Assembly: GCF_005502745.1 (NCBI RefSeq) | Contig: NZ_SCNL01000014.1 | Span: 35,057-99,056, forward strand | Direction of reading: 5' to 3' | Source: Sphingomonas sp. 3P27F8 | GTDB taxonomy: Bacteria; Pseudomonadota; Alphaproteobacteria; Sphingomonadales; Sphingomonadaceae | DNA length: 64,000 nucleotides | In this document: positions 22,021 through 29,454 of the stretch, piece after piece | Numbering within the stretch: the stretch's first letter is position 1 | How the letters are laid out: each line of letters starts with the position of its first letter | Notes under the pieces: model-generated | What the model was told of the DNA's origin: nothing | Database searches by the model: none | The model's input: the letters and a program-made list of their open reading frames with translations, nothing else | Position numbers and translations under genes: made by a program

Positions 22021-22494
22021 ATGACCGTCCAGCGCGACATGTTCGACGGCGACCCGTTCGCGCCCGAGCCGATACCTGCGGCACCGGACCCGGTCGCTCG
22101 GGTCGACGAGCCGGCACCCGCCGGCGGCGACCACGACGGCAATGCCGTCGCGCTCGCCCCGCTGGCGGTGCCGTGCGGCTTCCGCAACCGTCGCAATGAA
22201 CCCTGCCGGCGTCTCGCCGAGCGACCCATCCTGATGAACGGCCAGCCCTTCGTCCATCGTGGTCACCAGCTGCTCCAGTGTCCGCGTTCCTGCTGGCTAG
22301 ACGATGACAGCGCGGTCGAGCCGGACATTGCTGACCGGATCGGTGAAGATATCCGGTTCGCAACCGAACCGGATATCCAGACCGACCCGCACGGCGAGGA
22401 CCCCGATGCCAACCGCGATCCAGACGACCCGGGAATCCAGGAGATGCCGGATTACGATGCCGGGGATGACGGTGGCGAGTATGAATGGGACTGA
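22021..22494 (+). CDS. acidic hypothetical protein
   Basis: 157 residues (MTVQRDMFDGDPFAPEPIPA). A short Cys/Arg-containing core (CGFRNRRNEPCRRLAERP ... LLQCPRSCW) resembles a small metal-binding knuckle with four cysteines; both ends are highly acidic and probably disordered. CTGAAAGG precedes the start. Family unknown; its neighbours (SSB, DUF2493) suggest a plasmid-maintenance context. Confidence 0.55.
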   Translation: MTVQRDMFDGDPFAPEPIPAAPDPVARVDEPAPAGGDHDGNAVALAPLAVPCGFRNRRNEPCRRLAERPILMNGQPFVHRGHQLLQCPRSCWLDDDSAVEPDIADRIGEDIRFATEPDIQTDPHGEDPDANRDPDDPGIQEMPDYDAGDDGGEYEWD

Positions 22495-23025
22495 TCCTGC
22501 TGATCCTGCTGTGCTGGCTGTGGGACGGCCGTAGAGGGGCAGGGCGGGGCGTCCCGCCTTGTGGGCGGGACCGGGCTCTATTCGGCCCTGGCGGGCCTCA
22601 CGGAGCCCCCTGGCGGGGTCTCCGCCCTGCGGGTGACGATCCCTATGCCGGCGCCGGGCGTCCTGCGCGCGGGCGGCGGCAGCTGGCTCGCCCTCCCGGG
22701 CTCACTGGCGCTGCCTTTGCGGCGCTGCGCCGTGCCGGCGCATCACCGCCGCCCGTGCTCGGTCCGACCCGGCGTGCCCACCACAACATAATATTTTCTC
22801 TCTCTGTGATGAGGAAGTCTGGCATGCGGGGTTGGCGGGCCGTCAAGGACGCGCGGTCCCCCCAATTTTCACGCACCCTTCCGTCTCCGCTTCGCTCCGC
22901 CTCCAGGGCACGAGAAAATCGGCTCCCCCGCGCGCGAGCGTTAACCGGGGTCCGCGACCCTGCGGGCCGCGGCTTCCCGGTTAACGTCCCTGACCGCCCT
23001 GACCGCCGCATGCCGGATGAGATTC
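22495..23025. other. non-coding segment with long hairpin
   Basis: No credible gene: a 296-codon frame from 22485 has no conserved motif and runs on out of frame through the DUF2493 gene. Contains an AT-rich patch (22790-22815) and GTTAACCGGG (22940-22949) paired with CCCGGTTAAC (22976-22985) around an inner CCGCG/CGCGG stem, a 46-nt near-perfect hairpin. Confidence 0.45.
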
Positions 23026-23044
23026 CTCACCGAGAGAAGGTGAG
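23026..23044 (+). promoter_or_regulatory. leader hairpin before DUF2493 gene
   Basis: CTCACC-GAGAGAA-GGTGAG with a purine loop, 23 bases before the ATG. Resembles the other leaders, but the purines are in the loop. Confidence 0.4.
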
Positions 23045-23067
23045 ATTTTCAACTCATGGAGGCTATC

Positions 23068-24060
23068 ATGACCAAGTACAGCAACTTCAACGACATGGGC
23101 CGCGCGATCAACGAGCGCCGCGCCGACGAGCACACCACCGAGACCTATCAGGGGGCGTTCATCGAGGCGAGCGAGATGGCGAAGCTTTCCATCGTCAGCG
23201 AAGCCGAGAAGCTGGACATGCCCGACCCGGAGCAGGCCGCACACGCCGTCGAGCAGATGCTGGCGACGATGTTCGACGTGTTCCGCGACACTCGCATGGA
23301 GGAGTTCGCCGCCGACCTCGCATGGGGCTTCGTCAACAGCTTCCACATGGTGGCCAAGCGCATCGAGGGCCGTGAGGATGACGCCGCCAAGAAACTTGGC
23401 GACCTGGTGCGCAGCTACGACCCCTCGGAGATCTACGCGGTGGAGCTCGAAGAGACCCAGCTGCTCTGCCAGACCCTCGAGAATTGCGCCGAGGCGATGC
23501 GCTGCATGCGGGACCACGCCGGGAACGTGTATCGCGTCGAGACCGGACGGCCCTTCTCGACCGTCCGCGGCAGCAGGGTGTCGTCCAAGCTGACCGCCTC
23601 GATGATCGACGGTGCCGACTATCTGGCGGCACGCGCGGCAAAGCGTCGGGACGAGCACAACCCGAGCGGCCCGATTGTCGCCTTCTCGGGCGGCATGGAA
23701 TGGCACGACCACGAGCAGCTCTTCGAACGCCTCGACCAGATCAAGCGTCGCATCCCGTCGATGGTCCTGATGACCACCGCCATGAACAAGGGTGCCGACG
23801 CCATCGCAGCGTCGTGGGCGGCCTCGCGCGAGGTCAAGCTGGTGCGCATGTTCCTCGACAAGCGCCACGGCAACCGGGGCGGGTTCCTCCGCAACGACCG
23901 CATCGCCTCGCTGCGTCCCGTCGAAGCGATCGTCTGCGAAGGATCGGGCGTCCAGATCGACTTCGCTCGCAAGTTGCGTACCGCCGGCGTACCGCTCCAC
24001 GTCTTCCGCAAGGACGGACAGGCACCGGTGCAGCCGAGCCAGCGCAGCCGCCGCGCCTGA
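23068..24060 (+). CDS. DUF2493 (SLOG-type) protein
   Basis: 330 residues. The N-terminal half is helical; the C-terminal domain has FSGGMEWHDHEQLFERLDQI, TTAMNKGADAIAASWA and a KLVRMFLDKRHGN segment, the Rossmann-like DUF2493 domain of the SLOG/DprA clan, thought to bind nucleotides or nucleotide-derived ligands. The ATG at 23068 is chosen because GGAGG sits five bases before it; an upstream ATG at 23056 would overlap that site. Widely present on alphaproteobacterial plasmids next to ssb and DUF736 genes. A strong terminator follows. Confidence 0.85.
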   Translation: MTKYSNFNDMGRAINERRADEHTTETYQGAFIEASEMAKLSIVSEAEKLDMPDPEQAAHAVEQMLATMFDVFRDTRMEEFAADLAWGFVNSFHMVAKRIEGREDDAAKKLGDLVRSYDPSEIYAVELEETQLLCQTLENCAEAMRCMRDHAGNVYRVETGRPFSTVRGSRVSSKLTASMIDGADYLAARAAKRRDEHNPSGPIVAFSGGMEWHDHEQLFERLDQIKRRIPSMVLMTTAMNKGADAIAASWAASREVKLVRMFLDKRHGNRGGFLRNDRIASLRPVEAIVCEGSGVQIDFARKLRTAGVPLHVFRKDGQAPVQPSQRSRRA

Positions 24061-24069
24061 CGCACCCAC

Positions 24070-24107
24070 GGAAGGGCTCCGGGCAACCGGAGTCCTTCCC
24101 CTTTTTT
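24070..24107 (+). terminator. Rho-independent terminator
   Basis: GGAAGGgCTCCGG-GCAA-CCGGAGtCCTTCC followed by CCTTTTTT, directly after the DUF2493 gene. Confidence 0.93.
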
Positions 24108-24389
24108 ACGTCGCCCTGGGCGGCGCTCCGGGGCATCGAGCCCCATCGCGCCGCGTGGGACTGACCTATCGGTCGATCACGCCACGTTGCCCGCTCGGCA
24201 CGGCTCGCTCGCGGCAGGGCAATGCCGTCGCATTGCCACTGCCAGCTACGCCTCGCCGGTGCCGGGGTCGATACCGACACCCGTCGCATCGCCTCGCTCG
24301 CTTTGCGGTCATCGCTGAATGCGATGACCAGCGCGCTACGCCTCGGCCGATACGACTGGCGATCGTCGTTGAACACCAATCGGCACGCC

Positions 24390-25015
24390 TCGCTTGCTTC
24401 ACGGCGATCCCTTCGGATCGCCGGTTCGCTACGCATCGCCGTGCCGATCGCGTTGGCTTATCGACCGCGCCGTCTCGCTCGCATCGCGGCCACGCCTGCG
24501 CGTGTCACGCTCGCTACGCATCGACCGGCGCGGTTCAACCGGCGTCACGCTTGCGGCATCAGCACGGCTCGCTGGCGGGCGCGGCGATGCCGTCGCATCG
24601 CCTGCACTGCCGCTGCGCATCGCGCCGTGCCGATCGCACCCATTGATCGGCCACGCCGTCTCGCTCGCATCGCGGCCACGCCTGCGCATGTCGCGCTCGC
24701 TACGCATCGACCGGCGCGTCTCACCCGGCATGTCGCTTGCCGCATCGGCACGGCTCGCTGGCGGGCGCGGCGATGCCGTCGCATCGCCTGCGCTGCCGCT
24801 GCGCATCGCACCGTGCCGATGCCATCGCGCAGGAGCTGACCGGCACGGCTCGCTCGCTTCACGGCGATCCCTTCGGATCGCCGGTTCGCTACGCCTCGCT
24901 CGTGCCGATCGCACCCGCTTATCGACCGCGCCCGTCTCGCTCGCATCGCGGCCACGCCTGCGCGTGTCGCGCTCGCTACGCATCGACCGGCGCAGTCCGA
25001 CCGAAGCCCGGCTCG
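24390..25015. repeat. compound GC-rich direct-repeat region
   Basis: Blocks such as CGTCTCGCTCGCATCGCGGC recur at 24471, 24657 and 24933, ACGGCGATCCCTTCGGATCG at 24401 and 24861, and a 100-base block with GCTGGCGGGCGCGGCGATGC at about 24563 and 24749. The arrangement suggests a ~460-base duplication with an inner 186-base duplication. The word TCGCTACGCATCG occurs repeatedly. All frames are open because of composition; none looks like a protein. Confidence 0.75.
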
Positions 25016-25129
25016 CTCGCGGTGCCGCAATGCCTGCGCATTGCGAGCACCAGCTACGCATCGCTCGGGCACCCGGTCCTGCGGACCGACCCATGACCCC
25101 GTGATCGGCCATGCCGATCCTGACGGATC

Positions 25130-25161
25130 GGAAGGGGAGGGGAACCGGAGATGATGGTTCC
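25130..25161 (+). promoter_or_regulatory. leader: polypurine tract plus hairpin (10)
   Basis: Purine run 25130-25144 overlapping GGAACC (25141-25146), loop GGAGATGAT, GGTTCC (25156-25161); true start at 25177 after GGGAGA. Confidence 0.6.
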
Positions 25162-25176
25162 AATGGGAGACAGACC

Positions 25177-25731
25177 ATGTCGATCACCTTCTTCCTCAGC
25201 GTCGATCGCAAAGCCGACGCCGCGCCCGCCGTCATCACCGCCCGCCAGCTTGCCGCGTTCCGCGCCTTCGCCCGCGAACGTGGCCAGCTGCTCGAAGACG
25301 AGGATGATGACCCGCTCGTGTCGTGCTCGTTCGAAGCTCGCGTCTGCCCCTGGTCGCTCGCGTCGATCTGCGCGATCTTCGATCACGATGTGGGTGTCAT
25401 CGCCGTGGTCGAGGAAGCCCAGTTCCGTGGCCTCAACGTGCGCTTCTGGCACGATGACGCGACCCGCACGATCACGATGCGCGTCGCCAGCACCCCGGAC
25501 GGCGCAGCGGAGATCAATCTCGCGAACGGCAACGCCTTCCACGTCCTCGACGCGCTACGACTTTCGGACGATAATTGCGGCAGCATGCCCATCGGGCAAC
25601 TACGCGAAACACTCGGCCAGCCCTATGTTCGCCGCGACCTTGGTCGCCTCGATGGTCGTTACCTCGAACGCTTCGACACCCTCGCTGCTCAGGCCGACAC
25701 CAGTGAAGGGATACGCATGGTCTGGGGATAG
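25177..25731 (+). CDS. hypothetical protein
   Basis: 184 residues, acidic alpha/beta (MSITFFLSVDRKADAAPAVI; DHDVGVIAVVEEAQFRGLNV). C-terminal part with RETLGQPYVRRDLGRLDGRY is helical and charged. No family known to me. It has a leader hairpin of the recurrent type and a strong terminator downstream, so it is a single-gene unit. Confidence 0.6.
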   Translation: MSITFFLSVDRKADAAPAVITARQLAAFRAFARERGQLLEDEDDDPLVSCSFEARVCPWSLASICAIFDHDVGVIAVVEEAQFRGLNVRFWHDDATRTITMRVASTPDGAAEINLANGNAFHVLDALRLSDDNCGSMPIGQLRETLGQPYVRRDLGRLDGRYLERFDTLAAQADTSEGIRMVWG

Positions 25732-25755
25732 CCTCCCTCCAGTCGCCATCGCGTC

Positions 25756-25793
25756 GGGGAGCATCGGGCTTCGCCTCGATGCTCCCCATTCTT
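25756..25793 (+). terminator. Rho-independent terminator
   Basis: GGGGAGCATCG pairs with CGATGCTCCCC (11 pairs) around GGCTTCGCCT, then ATTCTT. Confidence 0.8.
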
Positions 25794-25837
25794 ATGCCTG
25801 AATGGACCGAAGCTTCGCCAACTCGGCCCAAGCATTG

Positions 25838-25872
25838 AAAAGGGGAGCGCCTAACGGCAGCTCCCCTTCTAT
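25838..25872. terminator. bidirectional terminator
   Basis: AAAAGGGGAGC ... GCTCCCCTTCTATTT gives T-rich tails on both strands. It lies between the convergent genes ending at 25731 and 25912. Confidence 0.75.
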
Positions 25873-25911
25873 TTGCATGATGGGCTTGAGCCCGCTTTCG
25901 CGCTGACCCGC

Positions 25912-26130
25912 TTACGCGGTCAGGCGCTTCACGGTCTCGGCGATCCCGAGTTTCTTGATCGCTCCAATGATCGCGCTGAACTGGGCAGGATCGGCCTTCA
26001 TCAACCCCGACCGTTCCACCTCCTTCAGCAGCTCCGAACGCTCACGATCGGCCAGTTGCTTGCGGCGTTCGTTGAGCCGCTGTTCGTCCGCCTCAAGCTG
26101 TGCCCGTTCCTGCTCGATACTCCGTGCCAT
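25912..26130 (-). CDS. small coiled-coil mobilisation protein, TraD/MobC-like
   Basis: 72 residues: a coiled-coil of charged heptads (SIEQERAQLEADEQRLNERR) followed by a C-terminal helix pair with LMKADPAQFSAIIGAIKKLG. This matches the small TraD/TraC-type accessory proteins that sit beside relaxase operons in alphaproteobacterial and IncP-like systems. It diverges from the ribbon-helix-helix/coupling/relaxase operon across the oriT-like DNA, the usual position of such a gene. The frame extends upstream to 26382, but the ATG at 26130 fits family length. Confidence 0.6.
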   Translation of the reverse strand: MARSIEQERAQLEADEQRLNERRKQLADRERSELLKEVERSGLMKADPAQFSAIIGAIKKLGIAETVKRLTA

Positions 26131-26473
26131 ATGACCTGCCTTTTCTGATCGTGGATCGGCCTCCATTTCCCACGATGCCAGCACCGCTCCACCGGCACAA
26201 TAGCGACACTCATAATCGCTCGCTGGTCCGGCTTTACCGGACCAGCATGAGGCGACGGACACTGACCTTCGGCCAGGTCCGTCGTCGGGCGGGATTGCTC
26301 CGCCCAATACCCTTCGGTCCAGTCCGGTGGTCGCCTGCCTGCGGCGCTTACTCTCCCGGAACCCAGTCCAATGATCGGACATCCAGCCATGATGCCACCA
26401 CCACCGCGACAGTCCCTAAGGATTTGCACACCGTACGCGGCACGCCGCAGGTTAAGTGTCTGTAATTGCCGGT

Positions 26474-26507
26474 GTTTGCAGGGGCAAACATGTTTGCCCC
26501 TGCAAAC
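26474..26507. repeat. perfect 34-bp palindrome
   Basis: GTTTGCAGGGGCAAAC, AT, GTTTGCCCCTGCAAAC: each 16-base arm is itself a GTTTGC/GCAAAC inverted repeat. A related half-site (CTGTTTGCAGGG) lies at 26553-26564. Likely binding site of the ribbon-helix-helix protein or part of oriT. Confidence 0.85.
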
Positions 26508-26568
26508 GCCTTGGTGGTTCTCCCCTAAGCGCTTGAGAACGCGCGAAAATCCCTGTTTGCAGGGTGAA

Positions 26569-26585
26569 TGCGTTTTCACTCTATA
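26569..26585 (+). other. candidate nic site
   Basis: TGCGTTTTCACTCTATA resembles the MobF/R388 nic region TGCGTATTGTCTATA in outline, and lies between the palindrome and the relaxase operon. The match is partial. Confidence 0.3.
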
Positions 26586-26654
26586 CCTCGGGACCAGGCT
26601 GTAGTATTTTCCACTCTCCGAAAACCCCACCAGCCACTTTCAAGTGGGTGGTGA

Positions 26655-26939
26655 ATGTCTAACTCGACGATAGCTTTCAGACTTTCGTCTGAAGAGATTG
26701 CGGCACTTGATCGTGTAGCCGCGAAACGGTCGTGCTCCCGGTCTGAGGCCGCGCGCACTGCGCTTATGTTCGGTATCCGTTTCGCTGAGGCCGAGCATAC
26801 TTTCAACATCACCCGTGCGGTCCTCGTTCTCGAGTACATGCAGGCGGCGATCGACGTGATTATCACACGCGATCACGGCGACGTCGTACCCCAGCTTCGC
26901 GAAGCCGCGAAGGAGCGCCTGGCGACGTTCCATGCGTAG
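26655..26939 (+). CDS. ribbon-helix-helix protein, TrwA-like
   Basis: 94 residues. TIAFRLSSEEIAALDRVAAK then CSRSEAARTALMFGI is the ribbon-helix-helix (CopG/MetJ) fold: a beta strand and two helices forming a dimeric DNA binder. The C-terminal half is a helical tail, like the tetramerising tail of TrwA. In R388 TrwA binds oriT, stimulates the relaxase and represses the operon; the same role is inferred from the gene order. It overlaps the coupling-protein gene by eight bases. Confidence 0.8.
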   Translation: MSNSTIAFRLSSEEIAALDRVAAKRSCSRSEAARTALMFGIRFAEAEHTFNITRAVLVLEYMQAAIDVIITRDHGDVVPQLREAAKERLATFHA

Positions 26940-29451
26940 CGGCGACATCCGGTTCAACGGTCAGGCGGCGACCGTAAAGCACCATTCCGCGCGGGGGCGG
27001 ATCACCCGCAACTCGGGCAATTTCACCCGCGGTTCGCAGCTTCTCGCCAGTCAGTACAAGATGACCTGGGCGGGCCTCCAGGTGCCCATCTGGATATGGC
27101 TGGGGACGTTCATCGTCCTGTTCAATATCTTCGTCTGGCTGGGCCTCGCCGAGCATGAATTCCAGCTCGACCTGATGAAGCTCTATTCCGCCATCTGGAC
27201 GTGGGTCGGCGGGGACAAATTCCACCTCATCAACCTGACCTTGCCAAACGGCATCGTGACCAAGGTTCCGATCGGCTACGTCCCCTACGAACCCCATGTC
27301 GTTCATGCCTGGGCGAAGACGGTCAAGATCTTCCTGACGACACTCGTCATGTCGGCCTTCATCGCAGCACCGATCATCATGTGGTTCATCATGTGGGCAA
27401 ACAAGCGCGGCAGCGACATGCTCCAGGAACGCCACAACCGCGGCGCCCTGTTGGTCGAGCGTGACGTGCTCGTCAAAACTGTCAGCGGCCACAACCGACG
27501 CAAGTTCCGCACCGAGTGCGCCGAACACGATCCGCCGTACGTCCCCGAACTCGTCGCCAAGGCTCCGATCCTCGATCGGATCGACCGGGGCATCCACGTT
27601 CCATACACGATCGCCGGCATCCCCTATCCGTGGCGGCTCGAACAGAGCCATACCATGCTCATCGGCACCACCGGCACCGGCAAGACGACCCAGCTGCGCA
27701 GCCACGTCTCGCAGCTTCGCGCGCGCGGTCATCGCGCGGTCATCTTTGACCTGACCGGCGTGTTCGTGGAGACGTTCTACAACCCAGAAACCGACGTCAT
27801 TCTCAACCCTATGGACGAGCGTTGCGCGCCGTGGACGCTGTTCGACGAATGCCGCAACTATGCCGACTTCGTTTCGGCCGCATCGGCCCTCATTCCCTCG
27901 CATCCCGACGACAAGGAACCGTTCTGGCAGAACGCCGCGCGGATGCTCTTCATCGAGATGTGCCTGAAGCTTCAAGAGATGGGTGAGGCGAACAACGCCG
28001 CGATCGCGCACCACCTGATGCAGGCCGATCTGAAGTCGATCAACGCCAAGCTCGATGACACCATCGCCGCCCCGCTGACGACCGAGAAAGCCGCCCGCAT
28101 GGCGGAATCGATCCGCTCGGTTCTGAACGTCAACGGACAGGCGCTACGCTTCATGCCGGACCCTGTCCCGGGCGGCCCGCCCGCCTTCTCGATCCGCGAC
28201 TGGATCGCGACCGACAATCGCGACGGCTCGATCATGTTCATCACCGGCTCGTACAACGACCTCGAGATGACCCGCGGTCTGTTCACGCTGTGGATCGATC
28301 TGGCCGTCAACAACCTCATGCGCCTGCCCAAGACCCGTGACCTGCGGACCTGGTATCTGTTTGACGAAGTCCATGCGCTTCACGCGCTTCCTGGTATCGA
28401 GCATGGCCTCCAGTCGGCCCGCAACTTCGGCGGTGCGTTCGTCCTTGGGATCCACTCGTTCGACAAGCTGGTCGCGACCTATGGCTTGCAGAACGCGACC
28501 GCGCTCACCGGACTTGCGCGCACCAAGCTGATCCTCGCCACCGCCGATCGAACCACAGCCGAAAAGTGCTCCGAGTTCATCGGCAGCCGCGAGGTCCGCC
28601 AGATGGATGAGGCCTACAGCTACGGCTACAACAACACCCGCGACGCCTCGACCCTCACGCCTCGCACGGCGATCGAGCCGCTGGTCATCCCCGACGACAT
28701 CAACAACCTGCCGTCGCTCCACGGCTTCGTGAAGTTTCCCGATGGATTTCCCGCTGCGCGGATCGAACTCAAATACCGCTCCTATGCCGAGGTCGCGCCG
28801 GGGGCGGTGCCCCGCAAGAACTTCAAGCCTACCGAATACGTCTCGCCGGAAGACCGGCGTCGTCAGAACACCCGGAACAATGGCGCGGATGAGGGGGGTG
28901 AGGGTGGCCGCGAGCATACCCCCACACGGCCTGTGGGGGGCGTGGAGGCGAAGGAAAGGCAAGAGCCGGACCTGACCGCCTCGCAGCCCGAGAAGCCGCG
29001 TAGCGAGGCTGAAAAGGCGGCTGCGGCGATGGAGGTCACCGGGTCGCTGCCGGTGGTGATCGATCAGATAACCGGCAAGGGCGTCGCCAGCAGCCCGACC
29101 GGCGTCGATGCCGTCCGCGCGTCGGATGCCGCAACGAGGGTCGGGGGCGAACCTTCCAAGCCTGTGACGGGAGGTTCATCCAGTCTGGATGCCCAACTCG
29201 GCGGCATGGGCATGTCCCTGATCGAGAACCGTGCGGGTCCGCAGAGCGGGGTGGATCCGACGCGCGGCGAGGCGTCACGCCATGCCCCGGAAAGCCGGTC
29301 CGATCGCGGTGATGCCGATCGCCACGAGGACCAGGCGACCCGCGAATTGCGCGATGGGTTTGCGACGCAGCGCGACCCCGATCACCACCATCGTCATCAC
29401 GGCCCGGATCATTCGCCGGAGATCGATGACGACATGGACATGGGGATGTAG
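26932..29451 (+). CDS. traD: conjugative coupling protein (TraD/TrwB)
   Basis: 839 residues. Two membrane segments (about 50-70 and 133-153), Walker A GTTGTGKTT (245-253), ILNPMDERCAPW region, Walker B WYLFDEVHAL (474-483), and the TraD_N/TrwB-type C-terminal motifs up to about 640. The last 190 residues are a disordered acidic and His-rich tail (DHHHRHHGPDHS). It is a hexameric inner-membrane ATPase that brings the relaxase-DNA complex to a type IV secretion channel. Four bases separate it from the relaxase gene. Confidence 0.93.
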   Translation: MRSGDIRFNGQAATVKHHSARGRITRNSGNFTRGSQLLASQYKMTWAGLQVPIWIWLGTFIVLFNIFVWLGLAEHEFQLDLMKLYSAIWTWVGGDKFHLINLTLPNGIVTKVPIGYVPYEPHVVHAWAKTVKIFLTTLVMSAFIAAPIIMWFIMWANKRGSDMLQERHNRGALLVERDVLVKTVSGHNRRKFRTECAEHDPPYVPELVAKAPILDRIDRGIHVPYTIAGIPYPWRLEQSHTMLIGTTGTGKTTQLRSHVSQLRARGHRAVIFDLTGVFVETFYNPETDVILNPMDERCAPWTLFDECRNYADFVSAASALIPSHPDDKEPFWQNAARMLFIEMCLKLQEMGEANNAAIAHHLMQADLKSINAKLDDTIAAPLTTEKAARMAESIRSVLNVNGQALRFMPDPVPGGPPAFSIRDWIATDNRDGSIMFITGSYNDLEMTRGLFTLWIDLAVNNLMRLPKTRDLRTWYLFDEVHALHALPGIEHGLQSARNFGGAFVLGIHSFDKLVATYGLQNATALTGLARTKLILATADRTTAEKCSEFIGSREVRQMDEAYSYGYNNTRDASTLTPRTAIEPLVIPDDINNLPSLHGFVKFPDGFPAARIELKYRSYAEVAPGAVPRKNFKPTEYVSPEDRRRQNTRNNGADEGGEGGREHTPTRPVGGVEAKERQEPDLTASQPEKPRSEAEKAAAAMEVTGSLPVVIDQITGKGVASSPTGVDAVRASDAATRVGGEPSKPVTGGSSSLDAQLGGMGMSLIENRAGPQSGVDPTRGEASRHAPESRSDRGDADRHEDQATRELRDGFATQRDPDHHHRHHGPDHSPEIDDDMDMGM

Positions 29452-29454
29452 CCG

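Larger units (their letters stand above)
26131..26654. other. oriT: putative oriT region
   Basis: 524 bases without genes between divergent mobilisation genes, rich in inverted repeats: CTGGTCCGG-CTTTA-CCGGACCAG (26223-26245), a GGGCGG/CCGCCC stem near 26287, a perfect 34-bp palindrome (26474-26507), CCCTG-TTTG-CAGGG (26551-26564). AT-richer toward the right. The trwA-trwB-trwC-like order that follows places oriT here in R388-type systems. Confidence 0.6.

Noticed and set aside
22485..23375. 296-codon plus-strand frame following the acidic protein
   Set aside because: No ribosome site, Arg/Gly/Pro-rich product without motifs, and its second half lies out of frame inside the DUF2493 gene.
24390..25015. 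CRISPR array
   Set aside because: Repeat units are long, imperfect and irregularly spaced, with no unique spacers of constant length and no cas genes.
24394..25104. Several long open frames on both strands
   Set aside because: They lie in the GC-rich compound repeat; the translations are repeats of the DNA words and resemble no protein.
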